A DNA stretch of 64,000 nt, taken from positions 1,116,001 through 1,180,000 of the forward strand of contig NZ_FRBW01000001.1 in NCBI RefSeq assembly GCF_900142725.1, in the 5' to 3' direction. This stretch comes from Roseibium suaedae. Its GTDB lineage: Bacteria; Pseudomonadota; Alphaproteobacteria; Rhizobiales; Stappiaceae. Positions within the stretch are counted from its first letter, which is position 1. Each line of letters opens with the position of its first letter. The notes under the pieces were generated by a model. It was not told where the DNA came from. It did no database searches and saw nothing but the letters and a program-made list of their open reading frames with translations. Positions 1 to 8,396 of this stretch are shown here, piece after piece. Both the position numbers and the translations under genes were made by a program.

Positions 1-2
1 CC

Positions 3-383
3 GCGATGGTGACCCAGACCGCGCGGCAGATCGAGGCGGATACGTTCCGCGCCGCCTTTCCTCAGGCCCGCATCATCGCGGCGGGGGCGGACGACAGCGA
101 AGCGGCCATGCTGCTTGCCGTCGATCAGGATGATATCCTGCTAGGCGCGACCCGCGGCGCGCGCAAGGCCTTCCGGCTCAACGCCACCGGTCCGGTCACA
201 GCAATTCCCGCCTCCGATCTCTTCGGCCGTGAGGATGGCCCGGGCGGCTTCGATACGGCGGAGCGGGCGGCGGTGAACCGGGCGCTGGCCCGGGCAGGCG
301 GCAATGTATCTGCCGCAGCACGAACCCTCGGCGTTGGCAGGGCAACACTCTACCGGCGGATGAAGCGGCTGGGGATCAACTGA
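3..383 (+). CDS. GAF/Fis-type transcriptional regulator, C-terminal part (5' end outside window)
   Basis: The reading frame is already open at the window edge, so this is only the last ~126 residues. The visible part starts with the end of a sensor region (motif LLAVDQDD then GATRGAR, as in AcoR-like regulators). It finishes with a Fis-type helix-turn-helix (AAVNRALARAGGNVSAAART, then LGVGRATLYRRMKRLGI) in the last ~45 residues. No sigma-54 AAA+ core lies between the two, so it resembles the AcoR-like proteins without an ATPase domain. It lies 132 bp upstream of an aldehyde dehydrogenase on the same strand, and in rhizobia such regulators commonly sit beside and control that gene. The target is inferred from position. 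The N-terminal domain cannot be seen. Confidence 0.85.
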   Translation, partial: AMVTQTARQIEADTFRAAFPQARIIAAGADDSEAAMLLAVDQDDILLGATRGARKAFRLNATGPVTAIPASDLFGREDGPGGFDTAERAAVNRALARAGGNVSAAARTLGVGRATLYRRMKRLGIN

Positions 384-515
384 AATCTGCAGGACCTGTC
401 TCGCTAGTGGGACAGGTGCCGCGTGCGAGCAGGTCCGGACGGGGTGACGGGCGCGAAAGTTCGGAGCAGCCTCTGAAGTGTCTGGTGGAGGCCGGATCAC
501 AGAGGAGGAAATTCC

Positions 516-2036
516 ATGAACCAAATGACTCAGATTGCGCGCGAATACACCTCGCCGTTCAAGACCCGCTATGACAACTTCATTGGCGGCAAGTTCGTCG
601 CGCCGGTCAATGGCGTCTATTTCGACAATATCACGCCGATCACCGGCGCAAAGATCTGCGAAGTGGCCCGGTCGGATGCAGCCGATGTTGAGCTGGCGCT
701 GGATGCAGCCCATGCCGCAAAGGATGCCTGGGGCCGCACGTCCGCAGCCGAGCGCTCCAACATTCTCCTGAAGATCGCCGATGTGATCGACGCCAATCTT
801 GATCTCCTGGCTCGCTGTGAGACCTGGGACAACGGCAAGCCGATCCGCGAAACCACTGCTGCCGACGTGCCGCTGTCGTCCGACCACTTCCGCTATTATG
901 CGGGTGTGCTGCGGGCCCAGGAAGGCACGATGAGCGAGATTGATGGCGACACCATCGCCTATCACTTCCACGAGCCGCTGGGCGTTGTCGGCCAGATCAT
1001 TCCCTGGAACTTCCCGCTGCTGATGGCTGCCTGGAAGCTGGCTCCGGCTCTGGCTGCCGGTAACTGCGTTGTGCTGAAGCCTGCGGAGCAGACCCCGGCT
1101 GCCATCATGGTTCTGGCCGAGCTGATCGGCGACCTGCTGCCGGCCGGTGTGCTGAACATCGTCAACGGCTATGGCGCGGAAGTCGGCGCACCGCTGGCCA
1201 AGAGCCCGCGCATTGCCAAGATCGCCTTCACCGGTTCCACGGCCACCGGCCGCATGATCATGCAATATGCGACCGAAAACCTGATCCCGGTGACGCTGGA
1301 GCTGGGCGGCAAGAGCCCGAACATCTTCTTCAGTGACGTGATGGCCAAGGACGACGCTTTCCTCGACAAGGCCGTAGAAGGCTTCGTGCTCTTTGCCTTT
1401 AATCAGGGTGAAGTCTGCACCTGCCCGAGCCGCGCGCTGATCCAGGAAGACATCTATGATGCCTTCATCGAACGGGCGATTGCCCGGGTCAAGGCGATCA
1501 AGCAGGGCGATCCGCGCGACATGGAAACCATGGTTGGCGCCCAGGCTTCCCGCCAGCAGCAGGACAAGATCCTGAGCTATCTGAACATCGGCCGTGAAGA
1601 AGGCGCGGAAGTTCTGGTGGGCGGCGATGCAGCCGTCTTCGGCGGCGATCTGGCAAACGGCTTCTATGTTCAGCCGACCATCCTGAAGGGCCACAACAAG
1701 ATGCGCGTCTTCCAGGAAGAGATCTTTGGCCCGGTTGTCTCCGTGACCACTTTCAAGGATGAGGCTGACGCGCTGCAGATCGCCAATGACACCATGTATG
1801 GCCTTGGCGCCGGCGTGTGGTCGCGCGATGCCAACACCTGCTACCGCTTTGGCCGTGAAATCCAGGCGGGCCGCGTGTGGGTCAACAATTACCACGCCTA
1901 TCCGGCCCATGCGGCCTTCGGCGGTTACAAGCAGTCCGGTATCGGCCGCGAGACCCACAAGATGATGCTGGATCACTACCAGCAGACCAAGAACATCCTG
2001 ATGAGCTACAACCCGAACAAACTGGGCTTCTTCTGA
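516..2036 (+). CDS. NAD-dependent aldehyde dehydrogenase, acetaldehyde/ExaC-like
   Basis: 506 residues, full family length. It oxidises an aldehyde (probably acetaldehyde or another short aliphatic aldehyde) to the acid with NAD(P), in the cytoplasm. Visible signatures are IIPWNFP at ~170 (cofactor site), GFTG-like [10 protein letters not shown] at ~238-248, the general-base Glu in LELGGKSPN (E262), and the nucleophile Cys in [11 protein letters not shown] (C301). The C-terminal [11 protein letters not shown] motif is also present. The start is the ATG after AGAGGAGGAAATTCC, a strong ribosome-binding site. Similarity is closest to the ExaC/AldB/AcoD branch usually found beside an AcoR/Fis regulator, as here. 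The exact substrate is not determined by sequence. Confidence 0.95.
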   Translation: MNQMTQIAREYTSPFKTRYDNFIGGKFVAPVNGVYFDNITPITGAKICEVARSDAADVELALDAAHAAKDAWGRTSAAERSNILLKIADVIDANLDLLARCETWDNGKPIRETTAADVPLSSDHFRYYAGVLRAQEGTMSEIDGDTIAYHFHEPLGVVGQIIPWNFPLLMAAWKLAPALAAGNCVVLKPAEQTPAAIMVLAELIGDLLPAGVLNIVNGYGAEVGAPLAKSPRIAKIAFTGSTATGRMIMQYATENLIPVTLELGGKSPNIFFSDVMAKDDAFLDKAVEGFVLFAFNQGEVCTCPSRALIQEDIYDAFIERAIARVKAIKQGDPRDMETMVGAQASRQQQDKILSYLNIGREEGAEVLVGGDAAVFGGDLANGFYVQPTILKGHNKMRVFQEEIFGPVVSVTTFKDEADALQIANDTMYGLGAGVWSRDANTCYRFGREIQAGRVWVNNYHAYPAHAAFGGYKQSGIGRETHKMMLDHYQQTKNILMSYNPNKLGFF

Positions 2037-2081
2037 TCCTCCCAAGAAGCAAGCACCAAGGGGCCGGTGGAAACACCGGCC

Positions 2082-2285
2082 GAGGTTGATGGCAAAGCAG
2101 TCAAGTTTGCTGGTCATCCCGGTTTGGTGCCCCGCACCAAGACCGGGATCTAGTATCCCGTAGAGTGAGGTTTTGAAAAAGACAATTACCTTAGATGGTT
2201 ACTGGATCCCTGCCTTCGCAGGGATGACATCCAACTCTTCTTGATTTAACGCCTTTAAGGGTGACTGGGTCTTTGTCAGCATTCT
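2082..2285. repeat. Dispersed intergenic element, copy A, inserted in a terminator
   Basis: A ~204-bp non-coding segment flanked by perfect 22-nt direct copies of a GC hairpin (2060-2081 and 2286-2307). Only the downstream copy is followed by a T-run. Internal short inverted repeats include GGTCATCCCGGTTTGGTGC / GCACCAAGACCGGGAT and GGATCCCTGCC..GCAGGGATGACA. It aligns along its whole length with 55220-55431, which is likewise flanked by two copies of a different terminator hairpin. It has no open reading frame of note, so it is a non-autonomous, MITE-like or REP-like element. Confidence 0.75.
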
Positions 2286-2313
2286 GGGGCCGGTGGAAAC
2301 ACCGGCCCTTTTT
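2286..2313 (+). terminator. Rho-independent terminator of the aldehyde dehydrogenase gene
   Basis: GGCCGGTG-GAAA-CACCGGCC stem-loop (8 bp, tetraloop) followed by CTTTTTTC. The same hairpin without the T-run occurs at 2060-2081, just after the stop codon; the repeat element separates the two. It also lies at the 3' end of the convergent amidase gene. Confidence 0.8.
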
Positions 2314-2320
2314 TCACGGT

Positions 2321-3613
2321 TCAGGCAAATGCCTGCATCAGCCAATGGGCTGCGGCGAGAACGCCCTGGTCGTTGCCCATGGCGCCGACGACCTGAACGC
2401 CCATGGGACGGCCTTCCGCATCTGACAGGATCGGCACGCTGCAGCAGGGCAGGCCGAGAAGGCTCCAGGTGCGGTTGAAGGCCGGGTTGCCGGTGCCCGC
2501 CTCGAAGGCTGGCGCAGGGCCGCAGGAGGAGGGCGTCAGCCAGACTGCATCCGGGGCCAGGCTGTTGAAGGCCATGGCCCGCAGCCGGTTGAGGTGCTGC
2601 CGGTCTTCCCTGCGCTGGCCGGCAGAGGTCGCGCGTCCATCTGCGAGCTGCTGGGCAAGGCCTTCGGACAGCAGCTCCGGTGCAATTGCCGATTCATGGG
2701 CAAGTGCTTCGGCAGCTTCCAGCGCCATCAGCCGGACATGCAGGTCAAGCACCGGATCAAGGGCCGCAGTGAAGTCATCCGGGAGAGGAGATGGGACGGG
2801 CCCCTGAAGGGAGGCGAGCCGTTCCTCGAAGCTTTCCCAGGCCGTGACCAATGCCGGTTCTGCATAGGGCCAGGCGGCGGAGCGGAACACACCGAGGGGG
2901 ACCGGTGGCGTCGATGCATCGCCGGGCTGCAGGCTTGTTCCGGTCAAGGCTTCCATGGCGAAGGCGATGTCCGGCACGTCCCGGGCAAAAAGCCCGACCG
3001 TGTCGAGGCTTCTGGACAGGGGGGCAATGCCGCTGGTCTCCAGCGTGTCAAACGACGGCTTGAAACCGACCACACCGCAGAAGGAGGCGGGGCGGATGAT
3101 CGAGCCGGAGGTCTGGGTACCGAAGGCGAGGGGAACCATGCCGCAGGCAACAGCAGCGGCGGAACCGGAGGAGGAGCCGCCCGGCGTCCGGCCGGGGGCG
3201 GCGGGGTTGCGGGTGCGGCTCGGCTTGTAGCCTGCAAATTCCGTGGTTTCGGTTTTGCCGAGAACGATGCCGCCTGCCTGCCGCAGCAGGGCGATGACCG
3301 GGGCATCGAAACTGGCGGTCCGGTCCTTCCAGATCGGCGAACCGCAGCGCCAGGGCAGATCCTTGACCGCGAAAAGGTCCTTCACTCCGAAGGCTACGCC
3401 GTGAAGAGGAGCCTTGTCCGTGGACCGGTCAAGCTGAGCGGCTGCATCAAGCGCGCCCTTGGTGTTGATGTGAACCCAGGCCTCGACGTCCGGCTCCAGG
3501 GCAGCCACCCGGTCGAGCAGCTCTTCGGTTGCAGCCACGGCTGTCAGTTTGCCTTCCGCGATGGCCTTGCGTGTTTCCAGAGCGGAGCGCGGCTTCTTGT
3601 CTGTCTCAGTCAT
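2321..3613 (-). CDS. Amidase, amidase-signature family
   Basis: 430 residues, typical for the family. Amidase-signature enzymes hydrolyse carboxamides with a Ser-cisSer-Lys triad. The Lys is in GVKDL (K78), the Gly/Ser-rich loop is TPGGSSSGSAAA (~144-154), and the nucleophile region is TQTSGSIIRP (~166-175). The ATG overlaps the stop of the upstream M20 gene by 4 bases, so the two are translationally coupled at the end of the liv-type operon. Substrate is unknown. The context suggests hydrolysis of an amide brought in by the ABC transporter. GatA is unlikely because GatB/C are absent and the protein is short. Confidence 0.9.
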   Translation of the reverse strand: MTETDKKPRSALETRKAIAEGKLTAVAATEELLDRVAALEPDVEAWVHINTKGALDAAAQLDRSTDKAPLHGVAFGVKDLFAVKDLPWRCGSPIWKDRTASFDAPVIALLRQAGGIVLGKTETTEFAGYKPSRTRNPAAPGRTPGGSSSGSAAAVACGMVPLAFGTQTSGSIIRPASFCGVVGFKPSFDTLETSGIAPLSRSLDTVGLFARDVPDIAFAMEALTGTSLQPGDASTPPVPLGVFRSAAWPYAEPALVTAWESFEERLASLQGPVPSPLPDDFTAALDPVLDLHVRLMALEAAEALAHESAIAPELLSEGLAQQLADGRATSAGQRREDRQHLNRLRAMAFNSLAPDAVWLTPSSCGPAPAFEAGTGNPAFNRTWSLLGLPCCSVPILSDAEGRPMGVQVVGAMGNDQGVLAAAHWLMQAFA

Positions 3614-4719
3614 TGTTCTGTCCGGTTCCAGTCCTTGAGCGCTTCGCAGTAGATCTCTTCCGACTGGGCAAGCCGGTCAAGAGAGATGTATTCGTCGGTC
3701 TGGTGGGCCAGCGCCGGATCTCCGGGGCCGAGGATGACCGTCGGAATGCCGCCAAGGGCGGGCGTGAAGATCGAGGCATCCGTGAAATAGGGTGCAGATG
3801 CCGGTCCCGCTTCCGCGCCCGCAATGCGTCCGGCATGCTGGCTGAGAGACATCAGCCAGGGATCAGCGGGATCGGTCCAGACGGAGGGAAGATCAATGAT
3901 CGTCTCGATCTCGACATCCGGGCCGAGCCGGTCCGCCAGCGCTGCGCGCAAGGGGCCGTGTTCGACGCCCGGCACGGAGCGCATGTCCAGGGTCACTTCG
4001 CACAGATCCGGCACCGAATTGGTGTTGAGGCCACCGGAGATCGTTCCGATGTTGAGGGTCGGCTTGCCCATTACTTCATGGGACTCACCCGGCACGAAAT
4101 CCTCCAGGGCCTGAATGGCCTTTGCCATCTTCAGGATCGCATTCACGCCCTTGTCCGGCATGGAGCCATGCGCGGTGATCCCCCGGGTGAGAAGGCGCAG
4201 CCACAAGGCCCCCTTGTGACCCTGGGTGACCCGGTTGAGCGTGGGTTCGGCGACGATTAAGGCGCCGATGGCGGGAAGATCTCCTGCCTGCACCATTTCC
4301 CGCGCTCCGTCGGAGCCGGTTTCCTCGCCAGCGGTGATCAGAAGGGCAACGCCTCCCGGAGGCACCGGCGTGTCGATGGCTGCCCGAATGAAGGCTGCGA
4401 CGCCGCCCTTCATGTCCGTGGTGCCACGGCCATAGAGCTTGTCGCCGGTAACCTCTGCCCCGTGCGGTGGCTGCGACCAGGGGGCCGCACCCAGCGGCAC
4501 CGTGTCCAGATGCCCGGTAAAGCCAAGGGCTGGCAGCTTGCTGTCCAGGCCCTTCGTGGCAAGCAGATTGGAGCGGTTCGGTCCCTGGGCGATTTCCCTG
4601 CAGTCGAAGCCGGCGGATCTCAGCAGGTCAGCGCAAAAATCCATGGCCGGGGCTTCGTTGCCCGGAGGGTTCACCGTGTCGAAGGCAACGAGACGGCGGG
4701 TCAGTTCTACGACGTTCAT
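3610..4719 (-). CDS. M20-family deacylase (acetylornithine deacetylase/ArgE-like)
   Basis: 369 residues from the ATG at 4719; the longer frame runs into the LivF gene and was rejected. Metal ligands of the M20 family are visible: GHLDTVP (~80), the bridging Asp in GRGTTDMKGG (~112), and the catalytic Glu pair in AGEETGSDG (~145). The family hydrolyses N-acyl amino acids or small peptides with two zinc or cobalt ions, in the cytoplasm. It lies 4 bp downstream of livF and overlaps the amidase start (ATGA), so it is part of the transporter operon. A dedicated arginine-biosynthesis role is less likely than catabolism of an imported N-acyl compound, but this is inference. Confidence 0.88.
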   Translation of the reverse strand: MNVVELTRRLVAFDTVNPPGNEAPAMDFCADLLRSAGFDCREIAQGPNRSNLLATKGLDSKLPALGFTGHLDTVPLGAAPWSQPPHGAEVTGDKLYGRGTTDMKGGVAAFIRAAIDTPVPPGGVALLITAGEETGSDGAREMVQAGDLPAIGALIVAEPTLNRVTQGHKGALWLRLLTRGITAHGSMPDKGVNAILKMAKAIQALEDFVPGESHEVMGKPTLNIGTISGGLNTNSVPDLCEVTLDMRSVPGVEHGPLRAALADRLGPDVEIETIIDLPSVWTDPADPWLMSLSQHAGRIAGAEAGPASAPYFTDASIFTPALGGIPTVILGPGDPALAHQTDEYISLDRLAQSEEIYCEALKDWNRTEQ

Positions 4720-4723
4720 GGCC

Positions 4724-5431
4724 TTATCCGAAATAGGCGGCATGCACCGCGCTGTCATTCTGCAAGGCTTCCGCCGTGCCTTCGCCCACCAGCTTGCCGC
4801 CGGACAGGACATAGCCGTAATCGGCAATGGCGAGGGTCTGGCGCACATTCTGTTCCACCAGGAAGACCGTGATCCCCTGGTCGCGAATGCCCTCGATGAT
4901 GCGGAAGTTCTCCTTCACATAGAGAGGGGAGAGCCCCAGTGAGGGTTCGTCGATGAGCAGGATCTTGGGAGCGCCCATCAGGCCGCGCCCGATCGAGACC
5001 ATCGCCTGTTCGCCGCCGGACATGGTGCCCGCCAACTGGTCCCGCCGTTCCGCCAGCCGGGGAAAGGCCTCAAAGACACTGTCCATGCGAGCGCGGATGG
5101 TCCGCTCGTCCCCGACCTGATAGGCACCGAGACGCAGGTTCTCGGTCACGGTCAGCTTGGGGAACATCTTGCGCCCCTCGGGAATGGCAGCGATGCCGCG
5201 GGAAATGATCTTGTGGGTGGGAAGACGCGTGATGTCTTCCCCGTCCAGCAGGATCTGGCCGCTGTGCGGCTGGGTCAGTCCCAGAATGCCGCGGATCAGG
5301 GTCGACTTGCCCGCGCCATTGGAACCGAGCAGGCAGGTGATGCGGCCTTCTTCCACAGTGAGGGAGATGTCGTGCAGCACATCGGCCTTGTCATAGGCGG
5401 AGCGCAGTCCGCGGATTTCGATGCGGGCCAT
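4724..5431 (-). CDS. livF: Branched-chain amino acid type ABC transporter, ATP-binding protein LivF
   Basis: 235 residues. Walker A is GSNGAGKST (~37-45), the ABC signature MSGGEQ lies near 135, and Walker B ILLIDEP follows. The C-terminal HAAYFG ending is typical of LivF. It is one of two ATPase subunits energising uptake at the inner membrane. Start ATG overlaps the livG stop by 4 bases (ATGA). Fourth transporter gene of the operon and followed directly by the M20 deacylase. Confidence 0.95.
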   Translation of the reverse strand: MARIEIRGLRSAYDKADVLHDISLTVEEGRITCLLGSNGAGKSTLIRGILGLTQPHSGQILLDGEDITRLPTHKIISRGIAAIPEGRKMFPKLTVTENLRLGAYQVGDERTIRARMDSVFEAFPRLAERRDQLAGTMSGGEQAMVSIGRGLMGAPKILLIDEPSLGLSPLYVKENFRIIEGIRDQGITVFLVEQNVRQTLAIADYGYVLSGGKLVGEGTAEALQNDSAVHAAYFG

Positions 5432-6207
5432 CAGTCAACTCCCAGATAAGCGTTCTGCACTTCCGCGTCCGCCGCCACTTCGGCATAGGACCCTTCGGCG
5501 ATCTTGCGGCCATAGCTCAGCACCACGCAGCGGTCGGTGATGCGCTCGATAACGCCCATTTCGTGCTCGACGATGATGATCGAGAGGCCTTCGCCGCGTG
5601 CCCGCACATCCAGAATGTCGGTCATCAGCTGATCGGTCTCGTCGTGGGTCATGCCCGCGGACGGCTCGTCCAGAAGCAGCAGGCGGGGCTCGGAGATCAG
5701 CGCCCGGCAGATCTCGATCCGGCGCCGTTCGATCATGGGCAGGGCCCCGACAGGTTCCATCATTCGGTCCGCCAGATTGCCGGAGAAGGTGGCAACCAGG
5801 GAGCGGGCCTTTTCAAAGGTTTCCTCATACTGCTTGCGGAAGGCCTTGCGGCCGAGAAGATTGGCGCAGATGCCGGTCTTCAGGCGCGAGGTGTCGCCGA
5901 TCATGATGTTGTCGTAGATCGACAGGGGCAGGCAGAGACGCGAGCGCTGAAACGTGCGCACCACACCGGCTTCATAGACCTTGCGCGGGCTCTTGTTGGT
6001 GATGTCCTCACCATCGAAGAAGATGCTGCCCCCGCTGGCCGGATAGATGCCGGTCAGAAGGTTGAAGCTGGTGGTCTTGCCGGAGCCGTTCGGCCCGATC
6101 AGGCCGAGGATTTCGCCCCGGTTCAGGTGCATGGAGAAATCGTCCAGCGCCGTCACCCCGCCAAAGCGCTTGGTGAGGTTCCGGAACTCCAGAAGGGAAT
6201 TGGTCAT
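5431..6207 (-). CDS. livG: Branched-chain amino acid type ABC transporter, ATP-binding protein LivG
   Basis: 258 residues. Walker A GPNGSGKTT (~38-46), the LivG-type FQRSRL Q-loop segment, and Walker B LLLLDEPSAGM are present. The signature motif is atypical: where LSGGQ is expected, the sequence reads ALPMIERRRIEICRAL, with no clear SGG. The partner LivF has an intact signature, so one composite ATP site may be degenerate. Overlaps livM by 4 bases (ATGA). Confidence 0.93.
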   Translation of the reverse strand: MTNSLLEFRNLTKRFGGVTALDDFSMHLNRGEILGLIGPNGSGKTTSFNLLTGIYPASGGSIFFDGEDITNKSPRKVYEAGVVRTFQRSRLCLPLSIYDNIMIGDTSRLKTGICANLLGRKAFRKQYEETFEKARSLVATFSGNLADRMMEPVGALPMIERRRIEICRALISEPRLLLLDEPSAGMTHDETDQLMTDILDVRARGEGLSIIIVEHEMGVIERITDRCVVLSYGRKIAEGSYAEVAADAEVQNAYLGVD

Positions 6208-7382
6208 TGTCCGTTCCTCGCGCCGGGGAAGTAGTTGCGGATCTGGCGGGGCAGCAGGCCGTCTGGACGGAACAGCAGCACCAGCATCACCAGCACGGCG
6301 AAGAGCAGGAAGCGGTATTCCTGCAGGATCTGCAGCTTTTCAGGCAGAAGCACCACGATGGCCGCAGCAATGGCACCGCCCCAGGGGCTTCCCATTCCGC
6401 CGAGCAGCACGATGGAGACCATCAGCAGGCTGTCGGAGAAGGTGAAGGAGGTGGGGGCAATGAAGCTGATCATCATGCCATAGAGCGCACCGGCGATGCC
6501 GAGGATCAGGTTGCCGGACAGGAAGGCGAGGATCTTGGTGCGGTGGATCGAGATGCCGAAACAGGCAGCGGCTGTTTCATCCAGACGCACGGCGTCCATA
6601 TGGAGGCCCAGCCAGCTTCGCTCCATGCGCCGGACGAAGGTGAATATGACAGCCACCAGGATCGCCGCGAAGACCGCGTAGTTGAAATAGAAGGAGGCTT
6701 CCATGCCGAAGAGCGTGGGGCTGTTGTTGAAGTCCCAGCCCGGCAGGCGCATGGAGTTGACCATCAGGCCCTGAGGGCCGCCGAGGATCTCGTTGACTTC
6801 CAGGAAGGTCTTGAACAGCACGCCGAAGGCAATGGTGACCACGGCTGCATAGTGACCGGTGGTGCGCACGATGGGATAGACCAGCAGCAGGCCGAGCGCC
6901 ATGGCGACCAGGCCGCCTGCGACCAGGGTCAGAAGCGGGGGGAACCATTCCACGTTGCCGAAAACCGCTGCGGTGTAGGCGCCTGCGCCAAAGAAGGCGG
7001 CGCCTGCGAAATTGACCATGCCCGTGTAGCCGAACTGGATGTTCAGGCCGAGGGAGGCAAGGAAATAGAGCAGGGTGGTGGTGAGCATCAGCAGCGGGAA
7101 ATGCTGGTCGGAGAGGGTGAAGATCACCGCCAGAACGCCAATGAGCGCGCCCAGGTTGAGGGGCTTTTCATGAGCGGACCAGGAGGCCTTCACCTTGTTG
7201 CCAAGGCCGGTGAACAGACCGAGGACGACGACCGCGGCGGCGAGGGCGATCAGCCCCATCACTTCCCAGTCTTCTTCCGCAATCAGCAGGGCCCAGCTGT
7301 AGACAGCCACGAAAAGGATGGTGAGAACACCGGGAAGCCAGCCTTTGGGCCGGGACGGCGTGTCGATGGCAATATCGGTCAT
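6204..7382 (-). CDS. livM: Branched-chain amino acid type ABC transporter permease LivM
   Basis: 392 residues, longer than many LivM proteins because of ~90 N-terminal residues with extra hydrophobic segments (VLTILFVAVYSWALLIA; GLIALAAAVVVLGLF). The core has the LivM hallmark LNIQFGYTGMVNFAGAAFFGAGAYTA-like segment (~113-137, interrupted here) and LLGGMGSPWGGAIAA near 330, the EAA-like coupling loop region. About ten membrane helices. It pairs with LivH to form the channel. Start ATG lies 3 bp after the livH stop. Confidence 0.94.
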   Translation of the reverse strand: MTDIAIDTPSRPKGWLPGVLTILFVAVYSWALLIAEEDWEVMGLIALAAAVVVLGLFTGLGNKVKASWSAHEKPLNLGALIGVLAVIFTLSDQHFPLLMLTTTLLYFLASLGLNIQFGYTGMVNFAGAAFFGAGAYTAAVFGNVEWFPPLLTLVAGGLVAMALGLLLVYPIVRTTGHYAAVVTIAFGVLFKTFLEVNEILGGPQGLMVNSMRLPGWDFNNSPTLFGMEASFYFNYAVFAAILVAVIFTFVRRMERSWLGLHMDAVRLDETAAACFGISIHRTKILAFLSGNLILGIAGALYGMMISFIAPTSFTFSDSLLMVSIVLLGGMGSPWGGAIAAAIVVLLPEKLQILQEYRFLLFAVLVMLVLLFRPDGLLPRQIRNYFPGARNGQ

Positions 7383-7385
7383 CTG

Positions 7386-8306
7386 TCAGACTCGGTCGCT
7401 GGTACGTTCGGGGATGAGGCCGGTCGGCTTCCAGGCCATGATCGCGATGACCACGGCAAAGGCGAAGACGTCCTTGTAAGCGGAGGCAAAGGGCAGCAAG
7501 GCCGAGCCGACCACCTGAAGGCCTGCGAAGATGAAGCCGCCGAGAATGGCGCCGTAGAGGTTTCCGAGGCCGCCGACAATGGCAGCAGAGAAGCCGATCA
7601 GCCCAAGCAGCAGACCCATCCCGAAGTTGATTTCATTGTAATAGAGGCCGTTCATGATGCCGGCGAAGGCAGCAACGCCGGACCCGATGCCGAATGTGGC
7701 AAGCACCACGACCATGTAGTTGATGCCCATGGTCCGCGCGGTTTCCTCATCCTGCGCGACAGCGCGGATGGCAAGGCCGAGGCGGGTGCGGTTGAGCATC
7801 AGGTTCAGGCCCGTGATCAGTCCAAGTCCCGCGACAACCAGGATGACGCTGTCGGCGCGCAGCAGGAAGCCGCCGAGATCGACAGAGGCATCCGGCAGCA
7901 GGGACGGAAAGGCCTTCGGATTGGAACCGTTCGGATAGAACAGGCGGACAGCTTCCCGGATCGCCGTGCCGAGCATCAAGGTGATGAGCAGGGTGTTCAG
8001 CGGCGGGGCCTTCTTCAGGGGCAGGACCAGGTACTTCGCGATGGCGGCCCCGGCTGCTGCCGTGAAGGCCATGCTGGCAATCAGGATCAGGACAAGCTGG
8101 ACCCAGGGGTTTGAGATCCCCGCGGCTTCCAGTCCAAGCCAGACGGTGAAGCCGGCGAAAGTGCCAAGCATCAGGACGTCGCCGTGGCTGAACTTGATCA
8201 CGTCCAGAACGCCGAAGAAGAGGGTGAAGCCAACGGCCACAAGGGCATACATCGTGCCGAGCATGATGCCATTGGCCAGGTATTGTGCGAGAAGTCCGAT
8301 ATCCAT
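7386..8306 (-). CDS. livH: Branched-chain amino acid type ABC transporter permease LivH
   Basis: 306 residues, usual LivH length. It begins MDIGLLAQYLANGIMLGTMY, the typical LivH start, followed by ALVAVGFTLFFGVLDVIKFSHGD, and ends with the GGLGNLYGAILGG coupling loop near 250. About eight membrane helices. It sits 90 bp downstream of the binding-protein gene, separated from it by a GC-rich hairpin that may set the ratio of binding protein to membrane subunits. Confidence 0.95.
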   Translation of the reverse strand: MDIGLLAQYLANGIMLGTMYALVAVGFTLFFGVLDVIKFSHGDVLMLGTFAGFTVWLGLEAAGISNPWVQLVLILIASMAFTAAAGAAIAKYLVLPLKKAPPLNTLLITLMLGTAIREAVRLFYPNGSNPKAFPSLLPDASVDLGGFLLRADSVILVVAGLGLITGLNLMLNRTRLGLAIRAVAQDEETARTMGINYMVVVLATFGIGSGVAAFAGIMNGLYYNEINFGMGLLLGLIGFSAAIVGGLGNLYGAILGGFIFAGLQVVGSALLPFASAYKDVFAFAVVIAIMAWKPTGLIPERTSDRV

Positions 8307-8347
8307 GATCCGAGCCTTTGAGCGGGAAGAGGACGCAGTTCAAATTG

Positions 8348-8374
8348 CCCCGGGCCGGTCGGACCGGTCCGGGG
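8348..8374. promoter_or_regulatory. GC-rich intercistronic hairpin between binding protein and permease genes
   Basis: A near-perfect palindrome of ~27 nt (arms beginning CCCCGG and ending CCGGGG, with GGTCGGACC in the centre) lies in the 90-bp gap after the binding-protein gene. There is no T-run after it in the reading direction. Such hairpins often stabilise the upstream binding-protein mRNA or partly attenuate transcription into livH. The structure is seen; the function is inferred. Confidence 0.55.
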
Positions 8375-8396
8375 CTGCGTCATTCGACAGCTGGGG

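Noticed and set aside
141..2117. 658-codon open frame antisense to the aldehyde dehydrogenase gene
   Set aside because: Shadow of the high-GC coding strand. The plus-strand frame has all the aldehyde dehydrogenase motifs and a ribosome site; the antisense product has no recognisable domain.
2321..3613. GatA subunit of the aspartyl/glutamyl-tRNA amidotransferase
   Set aside because: 430 residues is short for GatA, gatB and gatC are absent, and the gene is coupled to a transport operon.
6207..8114. 635-codon plus-strand frame across the LivM and LivH genes
   Set aside because: Very His/Glu/Asp-rich translation with no domain, fully antisense to two clear permease genes; a codon-bias artefact.
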